A stretch of DNA of 64,000 nucleotides, from NCBI RefSeq assembly GCF_964204645.1, contig NC_134028.1, positions 21,116,153 to 21,180,152 of the forward strand, in the 5' to 3' direction. The notes beneath the pieces are model-generated. The model worked only from the letters and a program-made list of their open reading frames with translations. It was not told the DNA's origin and ran no database searches. The DNA is from Tubulanus polymorphus. Its lineage: Eukaryota; Nemertea; Palaeonemertea; Tubulaniformes; Tubulanidae. Position numbers and translations under genes: made by a program. Positions within the stretch are counted from its first letter, which is position 1; every line of letters starts with the position of its first letter. Shown one piece after another: positions 49,447 to 64,000 of this stretch.

Positions 49447-51218
49447 TTGGATCATAGATCTCTAAATTCCAGAAAATAAGAAAACCCTCCGCATATATTT
49501 ACATACAATTCTAGTTGATCTGGTTATATTTGGATTGCGCCCTAAATTTCCCCATACATGGTTAAGATAATAGTCGGATAGGAGTTTTTCTTTTATACAA
49601 GAAACAAAATTAAAACAAGTCTCGGGACGAGGATTCATACATATCTAACAAACAAAGTTAGAGCAAGAAGTTTTGATTAGTTTTCATGCAATTTAACCAA
49701 TATTTCACACAGAAGATAAAATCATTTCAATGAGTATGGGAAATTGGCTAAGATCTCCAAGGAGAGGTAGAATAGGTGATATGTTATGGAGTCCAAGGAT
49801 ATGACGGAAGAAACGATTAACTATTTTTTGCATTAGACAAAGTTTGAAGATATCTTCTATATTGTCTTTTATAGTACTATTATCTCCTTTATTTATGTTT
49901 TTAATCAAAGGTGTGACTCCCAAACCTCGCTACCATAATAGGTTTGATGAGACTGTTGAAAAGTTGCAGTTGTTGAATTTTTACACGTTTTTAGATACAA
50001 TAGGTATACTCCATATGTATTTATAGTATACATCATATCTTTTGCCTAAAGACACTTGATGAAAAGGTAATTTCTGTTTAACTGCATCACCAGCATCAAA
50101 GTATCTATATCAAGTCACTTCATCGGTTCCCTCTGCCAAGAATAAACTAACACAAATAATCGTCATCGGTGTAGGTGTTCGTTAGTTATTAATTCTCACC
50201 TCGGGCCTGATGCAACTTTTAAAAATTATATACTTCTTAGCCGTTCAACACTGAATTTTAATTAGGGAATTCAATACGCAAACTGCTCGAGGGGTCAAAC
50301 TCCGGGTTGAATCTGGATCCAATTATCCAGTGTCGGTTTAATGTACGTATTTATTCAGTGATAGATCAATGATCAAAAATATAAACATTACTAAGTTTAT
50401 CGATGTGATATCACTACGAGCATCTAGTCACGTTCAGACCTCATCCGCAATATTTCCTGGAAAGGCAGTGATAACATAGCATCAAGTGTATATGAATAAA
50501 ATATGCTTATAATCAAAGGCATCAGAATTGAAGAATATTCATTCCAAGGAAGATCATTTCAAGAACCCTTTGAATTATCCATGTGCCTCGGAGGAACACT
50601 TCAAATGTATGCCCGAATAGGTAGATTTTCAAATTGGAATAAAGCAATTCGCAAAATTAAATCTAATTTTTTCTGTAAATAGGCAAAATAGGGCATCTGG
50701 TTTTGATTAAGTTTTTCATGCAGGAATGTGCCCTTTTCTGGTAAACTTAAGCATATCCTGTAAAAATCATGGCTCCAGGCAAAACACAGCAAAAAGTAGA
50801 ATGTAAATGACATCACGCTGTAGTCCGGTGTCTTGCAGGAAGAACAACAAAAATGGTTTTTTAAATGACTTTTACTGTGCAGCATTGGGGTTGATTCCTA
50901 TAATGTACCTCTTTTTGAAAAAAGTGTCCTTTTTTGTTGAAAAAAGGTAGTCAAAATTGTACCCTGGTTCCGCCCCTGGTCTAAAGAAATTAGACCAGTA
51001 GCCGTTGCTCCGATTGTTTTATGTAAACGATTCTGATCGTGATGTCTTTCACTCGATAGTTTCCTGATTCTGAAATCGAAGAACACGAACAATTATCAAG
51101 ATTTGAACAGTTGAACAAATTCAACGCAACCATCTGTCATGGCCAGACATAGATATACGGTACGTTCTTTATTCTCATTCTGATTAGCATTATTTCTACG
51201 TTTTTGAATTGATTGATA

Positions 51219-55133
<3,915 letters not shown>

Positions 55134-55344
55134 TTGTTTAGATACCATCAGTTTGAGATGCCGCGGAATTTCAATATTCATATCTCAATTATATCAACAA
55201 AAAACAAGATATATATCTTTCTTAGATTTTATTCTAACGTAGTAAAATGTGCCGAAAATTATTCCATTGTTTGTCAAAGTGATTACCGACGAACCCGACA
55301 CCAGAAAAAAATCAGCATTTCATCTCCTTTTAAGTGTATAACTC

Positions 55345-55720
55345 ACGTCTTTCCATCGAGGGACCGCAGAGCTAATTGATATTCAATTTAACCTTTTGTT
55401 TGAAAAGAGAGCGAAAATTGTCGCAACAATAAAGAAGTTTCCAGTTTCTAGGCGCCATTTTGTGGCGATCCCTCAAGGTCCCCATTGTTGCGATAATTTG
55501 CGCTCATTTTTAAAACATAAGTTTAGATTGAATATCATATAGTTCTGCAGTCCCTTGCTCGATGAACTGAATTTATACACCATTTTGAAGGAAATGAAAT
55601 GCAGATATTTGTTAGTGATTCTTGGAATTTTTGAACGCTGCAATTGAGAACAGTGACGATATGAAACCAAGGACCGCATATCTTAACCGCGCGTAAAAGA
55701 AATCGCGATATTTATTAACT
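55345..55720. mobile_element. Foldback repeat, both arms present
   Basis: The left arm (ccatcgagggaccgcagagc to gcgaaaattgtcgcaacaat) is mirrored by the right arm beginning gttgcgataatttgcgctca and continuing past gcagtcccttgctcgatga. Copy 1 of the duplication keeps mainly the left arm (45270-45420), and 16340-16620 resembles the right arm. Confidence 0.7.
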
Positions 55721-56429
55721 TTGTGTGATATCGAAATGTCATCTTTCTATTGGTCATCCAAATACATATTTGAGAAGGGCCAGAAAACGCAGATGGATCC
55801 AAAGATCAGGGTGACTGGTACGGTAGCTGTTGTGTAGGACTAATAGTGTGTACAAATATTGAAGTTAATTCGAAGTGATCTTTAAGACTATTAAGCACAA
55901 TGACTAATTCAAGGAATTAAAAAAAGAATATGTTTCTTGCGCTAAGTTTCAAATCGAAAAAACCGAAATTCAGCTGTTTCTGAAACAAGAGACAGAAACA
56001 TAATTAAGAGTCACTATCTCTTGTTTCCGTGTTTCTCTGCGTCGTGTGCGTTGGACCTAACAGAAACCATCTGAGAAAACATATTTCTGAATTCACCGCG
56101 AGAAAACCACGGAATTTCTTCGAAGGCTGTGGGGGTTATTATTGGAGGTTTTTGTACGTGACAGCAGTTTTTGGTGATTCGGAGAGAGATTATTGAGTGA
56201 CACTTTCATTAGCGTCTTTACTTTCCTCAGTCTGAGAGTCTACGATTACAAACTGAGTAAAGCTAACTCGATATTAACTTCACTTGTCTAAATAATTCAG
56301 TATATCGTATATGGACAGCTGGCTTTAAAAAAAATTATTACACCTCATCATTAATTATATCGTGCGGCATAATCGACCATCCTTCCAGCAGGCACCAAGT
56401 GTTTTCTTCCCAGTTTCTAGTTTGTAGAA

Positions 56430-57598
56430 ATGTATGACATGACAGCTAAACGCAGTAAGGTATGTTGTTTCTACATAGAAAAGGTGCAATAGCACAGTTG
56501 GGTTTCATATCATGGGCTTTAAACTTACTCGTAAAGCCTGGCGGCAGAAAAAGGGTAGGTGGATACTTGTCGTGAAAACCAGGCTTTAACTTGGAGCGGT
56601 CATCCATTTATTACGTAAGCACAATAGGGGAGGGGATGGTGAATTGAATTACATCACATCATACATAGGGGGCAGGGGTCAAATACCTTTATGACATCAG
56701 ATCTGGTCCAAAAACGATTTGCTTACAACCTTATTTGAGCAATTATCTGTTCAGATAATTGATCGTAGATTTAACCAATGCACCAACTGCGAGTACCCAA
56801 CGCGGCAGAGTAAAGCGATTTAATACGAGTTTCTCGATAAAAACGCCTCATTGACCTTGATGATTCTCAAAACATTCGGTGGTTGACGCCGATTGGATGC
56901 TGTAATGGCGGTGATGCATTCAAGTTCGTGAACTTACGAAGTTTGATAAAGTATGCAATTTGAAGTTTGTTAAAGTATGCAATCTTGTATGGTTTAGATT
57001 ATAGGATAATTAGAATCAGTAGAGGGGTGAAAATATGGATGTAGTACGTGCACACAAGGGGGTTCAATCTCGCGCGTACAGGGCAAGGGGGTAAGGGTCT
57101 CCATTTTTAGAATTTTTTGCATCCGTATAAAATCGATGACCCCTATATACTTAACATCTATATATTTCAGTTACCACGAAAGTATGACTTGTTGTTCATG
57201 TTTTCAACGGTCGCCAGTATATTTTAAATGTGCCTAAACCACAGAGAAATCGACTTATCTACTTCATTCACTGTACAATCCTATAGTTTACAAGCACGTA
57301 CTTAGGGGGGGGCAATTACAAACTAGACTTTTAAACGGTCTGTCCACGGAGCATCTCGCCATGTTCGATTAACAGGTTCCATGTTCTTCTTCAGATGATT
57401 GTAATAGTTTCAGTCCTTCATGTTTTGATAACGACCTCAGCGAGTGGTTCGGCTTATACCCGTGCAATTTTAGACGCATCAACTACGTGTAAAGAGTGTC
57501 AAGCAATCTGCAGCCAATCGTGCCAAGGGATGGGACATGAATATGAATGCACCTTTCTTTGCATGGGATTATATTGTCACAGATGTACTTCTGATTGA
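56430..57598 (+). CDS. Secreted cysteine-rich peptide, type B2 (two exons)
   Basis: This is the paralogue of B1. Exon 1 (56430-56459; MYDMTAKRSK) has the AAG/gtatgt donor; exon 2 (57395-57598) follows ttcttcttcag in phase 0, giving about 77 residues. The signal-peptide core (MIVIVSVLHVLITTSA) is nearly identical to B1. All eight cysteines are present: C-x2-C-x3-C-x3-C-x8-C-x3-C-x4-C-x2-C. The cysteine missing in B1 is kept here, so this copy is the better candidate for the intact fold. Function unknown. Confidence 0.72.
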
Positions 57599-57831
57599 TT
57601 GGATGAATAAAATATTTCATCGAGCCTTCGAGAGAAAAAGTCAACTTAATTCAATGAGGACTGCAATCAACTGATCAACCAATCAACCAATCAACCAATC
57701 AACTGAGCAGCGTTTAATTTATTTCGTGATTTTACGTAAACCGTTATAACTGTAGCTAAAATACTTGAATACTCGTCCGTCAGTCAGCAGCGTCGGCGGC
57801 GGCGGCAGCAGCGGCAGCAACAACAACAGAT

Positions 57832-57856
57832 AACCTAACCACTAGACCATATGGGA
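57832..57856 (-). pseudogene. 5' fragment of a tRNA-Glu
   Basis: On the minus strand the first 25 nt or so of tRNA-Glu (tcccatatggtctagtggtt and a few more) are present, then the match stops in a cag/cgg repeat. The anticodon and T arm are missing. Confidence 0.8.
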
Positions 57857-58067
57857 CTAAAACGTCCGTTAACCAAATACGTACGTATATCCATGTATAG
57901 GGTTCACACGCATTTCTTTATTGCCTGGCTTCAAGTTTTAAAGTTTTCATACAATCTTCCTGATACTTGTTGTTGTATCTATGGGCCAAGCCCGACATTT
58001 TCATATAATTAGATCTAGTACATTTAGTTCAACAACAACAAAAACAAAGATCAAACAAAAAGCAACG

Positions 58068-58139
58068 TTCCCACACCGAGAATCGAACCCGGGCCACGCG
58101 GGTGAGACACACGTATCCTAACCACTAGACCATATGGGA
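58068..58139 (-). pseudogene. Degenerate tRNA-Glu (CTC)
   Basis: The full 72-nt length and CTC anticodon are kept, but the anticodon stem is CGTGT/CCGCG with a mismatch next to the loop. Loop position 32 is G, and the T stem has a G-T pair (CCGGG/CTCGG). It is probably a decaying copy; function cannot be excluded. Confidence 0.7.
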
Positions 58140-58513
58140 CTACGACTTACACATAATCCAAATACGTTTTGATTGTTTTTGTTTTTTTTTAGCATTTTCG
58201 ATAGATGATTGACGGCTTGAGTGATGAATAAGTGACAGCAAACATATAAACATTTTACACATAACCAAAGGTGCTTTTGTAGTGCATTTTTACTATATTG
58301 AGTTGAAGCAGTTTCAATGGAGTTCAGAATGATGAATGTTAGTATATAGCGGACACGAAACGAGTAATTACCGCGGGGTAATCACTCTGTAAATTTATTG
58401 AACTCGTTCATACTCTGCATCCATTGCGTCGTCTATTGTTTCATTCACATCATAGTACACTTACCTTCACCTAAACCACCTGTTTCAGACATCACAAACC
58501 GGTGTTAACCCGA

Positions 58514-58556
58514 GCAGCGGCAGCAGCGGCAGCAGCGGCAGCAGCGGCAGCAGCGG
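58514..58556. repeat. Nine-bp GCAGCAGCG minisatellite
   Basis: About five units of gcagcggca-type sequence; an unrelated cag/cgg-rich patch also occurs near 57790-57830. Confidence 0.9.
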
Positions 58557-58940
58557 ACGTAGCGGTGAAATCATCTCATCCATTCGAGTAAACACACATC
58601 TCTCTAACCCCTTCGTTCGGTTAACAGTTTTAACTGCTGTTACGTATGGTGGTACTCGAATAGAGCAGTTTACGATGTTTAAAGATTCAATAAACACTTG
58701 ATCAGATATCTCTGGTTTACAGATAACCAGAGTTTATCGTCTTCATACAGAAATCCATCATCCAATCGGCTGCTATTGACGTTGATTGAGTTTGTGATCA
58801 TTACCGGCCGTATTTACATCCGCCAGACTCTTCAATCTCATTAAAAATACGCCAGACCAATAGGGAACTGCCGACGCTACTGTGGCAATCGAGGATTCCG
58901 CATACGGCAAGCAGAGGATCCGCCAGGTGTCTCAAGAACG

Positions 58941-59166
58941 TAAGGCAAAAAAAAATTGATACCTTGTTTCTCCGCTCTGCTGAGCTTAAATGTTGACCCG
59001 GCCGGCCGCCTATCTACCCTATACATTACTTTTTTAAAAATCGCGATCAATTTCACCATAACAGACCCGGCCGCTATGGAAATGAACTGTTTATGAATTT
59101 TATCATATTTTACAAAAATGACCCGGCCGCTGCGGAGAAACAAGGTATCATTTTTGTTTAGCCTAA
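58941..59166. mobile_element. MITE with TAAGGC...GATACCTTGTTTCTCC ends, second copy
   Basis: The left end taaggcaaaaaaaaattgat plus accttgtttctccgc is mirrored by gcggagaaacaaggtatcat and tttttgtttagcctaa on the right. It relates to 30502-30672. Three gacccggcc motifs lie inside. Confidence 0.75.
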
Positions 59167-59794
59167 TTACTCTGCTTTTACCTACTGTTTTTGTAAATAA
59201 TCGTAAATACTGTTTTTTTCCTCCATATACCATGGGAATGGTGGAGTGTAATAAATATTCGTATTTGTTTTCGTATTCGTATTCAGTCTGCTATGTGTAC
59301 TTGGAGTAATGGTTACTCCAAGTAATGATTACTATATAAACTTTATTGTCAAAGTGATTACTCCAAGGTGTATATAACATATATTCTGTGGACAGTCGTT
59401 GTGTTCCTTTTTCTCTGACAAATTTTATTGCCTATCTTATATTTTTTGATATGAGTTATAATTGTAAATACTGCTTGATGTCCCTCTGTATACCTATTGT
59501 TGTTGATGAGTGTAGATAAATTACATTTCAAAATTTCAAATTTCGATGACTGCCGTTTCAATTCCATCTTCGTTTCAGTCATAATCGAATTCAATGAAAA
59601 CTATTATCAAGCACTTAGTAGAAGTAAATGTTTGATGGGTCCTGTGATAATGTAAGGATTTGGCGGCCTAAATACAGTTCAACCGAGGATGTTACGGAGT
59701 ATTGATATCGCTTTTGTACTTATATAAGTTTTAATCAATAAATGATAAAGTGAAAAACAAAACGGTGTTCCCGAAAGTGAAAAACAAAATAGAG

Positions 59795-59866
59795 TTCCCA
59801 CACCGGGAATCGAACCCGGGCCACGCGGGTGAGAGCCGCGTATCCTAACCACTAGACCATATGGGA
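59795..59866 (-). tRNA. tRNA-Glu (CTC), second intact copy
   Basis: This is identical to 48782-48853 over the 72-nt cloverleaf, with anticodon CTC and intact A and B boxes. The immediate flanks (tccca upstream and tgctaac downstream on the plus strand) differ from the other copies beyond a few bases. Confidence 0.95.
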
Positions 59867-60264
59867 CTGCTAACAAAGTTCCGAGGATTAGGGTTAGGAT
59901 TTACACTCCAACCATTTCATAAATTTGTCTTAACAAAAATATAACAAAGTTAACAACAATAGATACACTATTTACAATACACGAGCTTAGAGGGATCTAT
60001 GTATACATGTCTGAGCCTATTTAATGAATTTTGCAAATGGATTGTAGGATTTTTTAGAATATCGAAATTGCCAAAAGGGTTCAAATTCACGGATTTCATT
60101 CAGTAGAGTGCAATTAAAAATAGAATGTAATTCATCACATTGCCAGCGGAACATAATCATTTCTAACTTAAAATCTAGCAGGGATAGTTATTTTTGCGGT
60201 AGCCCAGTTTTATCGGGACCGACATGATATCTAGGTATATCAAATGAACCGTTTTGTCCGGACC

Positions 60265-60770
60265 CTACTGTCTGTCACACCTACTCTCCGTGCGACGTTT
60301 TGGTCCGTAATTTCGTTAATAATCGGTTTATCTACCTTTATTACGCATCAATTTGTTCAGTGAGGAATTTGCATTCAGAAATAAACAACAATTTTCACTT
60401 AAGTTGTTTTTGTTTTAATTTATGAGCGATAGTTTACTCAGCATACGCTCGCGTAATGCTGAAAAATCCGCTCCGCGGACGCTCGGAAACGTTACAGTGA
60501 CGTCATCACCTGCTCATTAGCATATCAAAATACAGTAGGTGGAGCCACGTGACGGGCCATAAAAGCCGTTTTTCAGCATTACGCGAGCGTATGCTAGGTA
60601 AACTATCGCTGATAGAAGAAAACACAAACAAATTTCTGCCAGTTCATGATTTATTTCTGAATGCAAATTCCTTACTGAACAAATTGATGCATAATATTTA
60701 CAGATCAACCGATTATTAACGAAATTACGGACCAAAACGTCACACGAAGAGCATGTGTGACAGACAGTAG
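60265..60770. mobile_element. Long foldback element of about 506 bp
   Basis: The arms 60265-60468 and about 60558-60770 are inverted copies. Paired landmarks are ctgtctgtcacac, gacgttttggtccgtaattt, gcatcaatttgttcagt, aatttgcattcagaaataaa and cagcatacgctcgcgtaatg. The loop is about 90 bp (tccgcggacgctcgg to acgtgacgggcc). It is non-coding. Confidence 0.85.
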
Positions 60771-62594
60771 TTTCATCCTTACACAAGTTTGGACCTTGAT
60801 CTTCTCATTTACAGGGCAACAAGAGTTTCCCTGTTAGGAAGTAAAAGTTGTTAACGTGGAAAGAACCGAGTTGATACGATTCACCTGGCGGTGCTAAGTA
60901 CCGTAAAAATCAACTGATAAATCTTTGTTTATCTAAACCTTATGTTTGTGAAACCACGTCTATATCTGCTGGCTAATCCGTGTCCTATTGAGAATACAGG
61001 GACCTCACACCGGCAAACAACATCTTTACCCCGTTCCGTTAAAAACCTAGCGAATACAGAGTTTCTATGTCAAGAGAGAGATGATAAGACGGAAGATACG
61101 CCCGGTGAGGATAAGCAGCTAGCTGAATTTCAAAGGCTGTCGGGCTTTTTTGTAAAAGTTGTAAAAATAATTTATTCCCTTTTCTCAAGAGCCAGCGAGC
61201 TGGAGTATATAATTACGCGTAGTTCTCTTCATCGTTTCGGTTTCGAGCATTAAACGCATTTTACTGTGAATTTATGATCCAAACCAAGCGTGAAAATTTA
61301 AAAAAACAGAACGCTTCTAATTGGCGTTTAACATTCCTGTAATAGTTGTTCGTGTAAACGTTTGTTTGTTTTAGTGTTTTTATGTTTCTTGGTAAGACGC
61401 GCATCGGTTTAGGGTTTGTGCAGTTAACAGAAGAATCTTCGACATAGAAATCATTGCAGTATTGGATGAAATGGTTGGAGCCAGTTTTATAGACTGGTTT
61501 TAACTTAAACCCGAGGTAGAGTGAAGTGCAGTGAAATCACACAAGAACATTTTTAGAATGAATAAAGAATTAACGCCATATCCATATATTATTTATATTT
61601 TTACATGTTTAAAGATACAATTGGTATACTATTATGTATATATATAGTGTACATCATATCTTTTGCATATTCAACACTTGATGAAAAGGTAATTTATCTT
61701 TAGCTGCATCATCAGCATCAAAGTTTCTATATCAAGTCACTTCATCGGTTCCCTCTGGCAAGAATAAACTAACACAAATAATTGTCATCGGTGTAGGTGT
61801 TCGTTAGTTATTAAGTTCTCACCTCGGGCCTGATGCAACTTTCAGACATAATATACTTTTAAGTCGTTCAACACTGAATTTTAATTAGGGAATTCAATAC
61901 GCAAACTGCCCGAGGGGGTCAAACTCCGGGTTGAATCTGGATCTAGTCATTCAGTGTCGGTTTAATGTATTTGGTTTAACGGTATGTGTCGTATTTATTC
62001 AGTGATAGATCATTGATCAAAAGTATAAACATTTCTATGTTTATCGATGCGATGTCACTACGAGCATCTAGTCACGTTCAGACCTCATTCCCTTCCGGAA
62101 AAATATTGATGATAAATACATATACGTATCTCCAAGTACACACACACGCAACATACAGGGAAAAAGTCTCGAAATGATTAAATGTCAAATGCTATTCGTG
62201 ACGTATTGAGTGCGATTCAGCAACATTCAGGCGAATATTCCGAATCGCGAAGAGCTGTAATAGTTTCGTGACGCGCGTTTGATCCAAGCTGTATTCCCTG
62301 GTGCCAAGACCACGTGCCAGCAGTTATCCCATCAGATGGCGTGCACAACAGTGGAACAAGACTTCCATCATCCGTTCCAACTTAGTAAACCAAATCGTCT
62401 CTCGGATTGACCCGCCACGTACTTCCGTTTGGCGCCGGATCTTCACCGGTGCTCAGTAAATGATGACGTAGGTGTTGGGCGTTCAATTAACGATATTCCA
62501 ATTATCTTCTCAGACTAATGAGATATATAAACATATACAACAGTTTCGCAAGTATTTCAATACGCGCGATGTTCTTGCTCGTTTGATCTAAACT

Positions 62595-63275
62595 TCACGA
62601 ATATTTATCCGTTATTTTTCGTATCCAATTCGCGAAATTCGGAACTATCGTGTATATACCGAATTTACCTTTTTCGCCGCATCCTTCTCCGAAACTGGTC
62701 ACGCCGTAAACGTGCCATCGATCTTTGCCGTTTCGATGTATCCTGCACAGTAAAGGTCCACCGCTATCGCCTGCGCACGTGTCTATTCCGCCGAGTTTGT
62801 AACCGGCGCAAAGTTGGTTTTTAGTAATATCGAAATCGAAAGCTTTCTCGCATTCTGCGCGACTCGTCAGCGGCACTTTAACCTCGCGTAGGACATCCGT
62901 ACCGTACAAATGTGTTTCCTTCATTTTACCCCAACCTAACGAATAACACATTGTATTAGGCGGTAATATATCGTCGGATTCCGGAACGCAAGCGAAGTTG
63001 ACGCCCTCGTTCGCTCTGACCGGAGATTTCAGTTTGACCAGCGCGATGTCGCTGTCTATTGTATCCATGTTGAAATCTGGGTGTACGAAATCTTTACTGC
63101 GTTTGAAATCGATTTCGGTTCCTTCGTGTAAACCGAAATCGTGTTCCCCGATACGAACGATCACCTTCCTCCGTCTGCCCTTCCGGCGCAGACAGTGAGC
63201 CGCTGTAAGGACCCACTGTGGGGCTATCAGTGTACCACCGCAATACTGCTCCTTCCAATGGTTCAATATTGCGAC
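62595..63275 (-). CDS. Trypsin-like serine protease, 3'-terminal coding exon (partial)
   Basis: A 681-nt exon begins after ctgttttttag at 63275 and runs in phase 0 to a TGA ending at 62595. It encodes 226 residues, from just after the activation site to the end of an S1 peptidase domain. Visible: CGGTLIAPQWVLTAAHC (His57), TIDSDIALVKL (Asp102) and DTCAGDSGGPL (Ser195, with Asp189 six before it, giving Arg/Lys specificity). Gly216 and Gly226 are kept in SFGEGCG and GKFGIYT; position 215 is Phe, not the usual Trp. The C terminus (NFANWIRKITDKYS) is the normal final helix. The triad is complete, so it should be an active enzyme, probably secreted. The activation peptide and any N-terminal domains lie upstream of 64000. 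Confidence 0.93.
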   Translation of the reverse strand, partial: VAILNHWKEQYCGGTLIAPQWVLTAAHCLRRKGRRRKVIVRIGEHDFGLHEGTEIDFKRSKDFVHPDFNMDTIDSDIALVKLKSPVRANEGVNFACVPESDDILPPNTMCYSLGWGKMKETHLYGTDVLREVKVPLTSRAECEKAFDFDITKNQLCAGYKLGGIDTCAGDSGGPLLCRIHRNGKDRWHVYGVTSFGEGCGEKGKFGIYTIVPNFANWIRKITDKYS

Positions 63276-63499
63276 CTAAAAACAGAAATAAAAAAGAAAC
63301 CGATCAGATATCTTTCTTTTTATTTGAACTTCGTAGTCCATTGTGTACATATGGCGTCATATTGTCCGTCAAGCAGCTCACTGAAAGCTTAAAATTAAGG
63401 TTAAGTTAGAATTGTTGCCCTCATTAGAGACATGGTCTAACCACAAGAGCATTAAAACCAACACGATTCGAATGCATCTAAGCCCGCTTGGCCAGTTGG

Positions 63500-63810
63500 T
63501 GAAGTCACAGTCGGCCATCTCGGATGACATCGTGACCTATTTTGGTCATGAATTGTGACATGGAATATGATAGCTATGTCTGGAAAAACTATTAAATTCA
63601 TGACCAAAATGTATAATTTCAGAATCATAGATGGCCGCCAGTCAGCCATATTGGATGACATATTACTTAATTCGGTCACGTGATGGACCATTCCATTTCA
63701 TATACTCTTATTGAAAAATGAATGCTCTACGTGGAATACTATAGCAGATGATAGCCAAAATGTGCATTTTCAGAAACCAAGATAGCCGCCAATCAGCCAT
63801 CTTGGTTTCG
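63500..63810. repeat. Degenerate tandem repeat in the protease intron
   Basis: Two to three units of roughly 140-150 bp share atggccgccagtcagccata, ttggatgaca, a tagcwatg-type stretch and gaccaaaatgt, with partly inverted pieces such as accaagatagccgcc and agccatcttggt. No exon is visible between 63276 and 64000. Confidence 0.6.
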
Positions 63811-64000
63811 ATTACCACAAATATCGAGCTCGTTCGAGATATTTTGGTCATACCAGGGAAGTACACTGGTCATACACTATATATTCGAATTTGAAGACGA
63901 TTGGAAAAAAATTGTGGTCTGTATAGTGTTCACAAGAAACCTGATGCGCGGACGCATGCAGTCCATACCAGCACTTAGACCCAGCCGTACAGCATAAGCT

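Larger units (their letters stand above)
43590..50450. repeat. Segmental duplication, copy 1
   Basis: Collinear blocks match copy 2: 43590-44040 with 50775-51250, 44255-44520 with 54550-54830, 44782-45300 with 54957-55400, 45410-46400 with 55710-56780, 47155-48025 with 56805-57656, 48600-48860 with 57890-58141, 49085-49195 with 58206-58335, and 49977-50446 with 61610-62090. Copy 1 alone has the foldback element at 46492, the type C exon at 48031 and the purine tract at 49197. Block edges are by eye, within tens of bases. Confidence 0.88.

Noticed and set aside
49143-49457. Arg/Glu/Gly-rich frame on plus and Pro/Ser-rich frame on minus
   Set aside because: Both are products of a purine-only tract; low complexity on both strands and no splice context.
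60517-60786. 89-codon minus-strand frame with several cysteines
   Set aside because: It lies inside the right arm and loop of a foldback element, and its cysteine spacing does not match the peptide family.
60942-61253. 103-codon plus-strand open frame
   Set aside because: It has no recognisable similarity, no splice partners and no signal peptide, and lies in repeat-rich spacer. Possibly chance; kept out of the gene list.
63452-63691. 79-codon minus-strand frame upstream of the protease exon, considered as its pro-domain
   Set aside because: It has no activation site (no IVGG-type motif) and consists of degenerate tandem repeat sequence.

Overview
This is nuclear DNA from an animal. Genes are split by many short introns with GT..AG borders, the proteins are typical of bilaterians, coding exons are rich in CG-containing codons, and the introns and spacers are full of small inverted-repeat elements and microsatellites. 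The composition and the microsatellite-bearing repeats suggest a marine invertebrate, perhaps a lophotrochozoan such as a mollusc; that last step is inference.

Layout. (1) 2.3-14.7 kb, + strand: a complete ATAD5/Elg1 gene, the large subunit of the PCNA-unloading clamp loader. I resolve it into 15 coding exons whose joined length (5604 nt) is an exact multiple of three and encodes about 1867 residues. (2) 14.7-17.5 kb: spacer with a 148-bp stray copy of part of ATAD5 exon 12. (3) 17.5-32.4 kb, + strand: mitochondrial glutamate dehydrogenase in 11 coding exons (544 residues), with introns full of MITE-like elements. (4) 33.0-43.5 kb, - strand: TBL3/UTP13, a WD40 protein of the small-subunit processome, in 21 coding exons (921 residues). 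It lies tail to tail with glutamate dehydrogenase. (5) 43.6-62.1 kb: a tandem segmental duplication, about 7 kb then 11 kb after later insertions. Each copy carries two small two-exon genes for secreted cysteine-rich peptides (types A and B) and tRNA-Glu sequences. Copy 1 also has a third, type C exon that copy 2 lacks. (6) 62.6-63.3 kb, - strand: the last coding exon of a trypsin-like serine protease whose upstream exons lie beyond the window.

ATAD5, glutamate dehydrogenase and TBL3 are housekeeping genes with no evident functional link. The least familiar part is the cysteine-rich peptide cluster. All members share a spaced pattern of seven or eight cysteines and a short first exon joined in phase 0 to a signal-peptide/mature-peptide exon. 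The family has diverged by tandem duplication, exon gain or loss, and loss of single cysteines. I do not recognise it, and a role in defence, venom or signalling cannot be told from sequence alone.

Exon borders were placed by eye from splice consensus, reading frame and remembered family similarity. No alignment or search was run.
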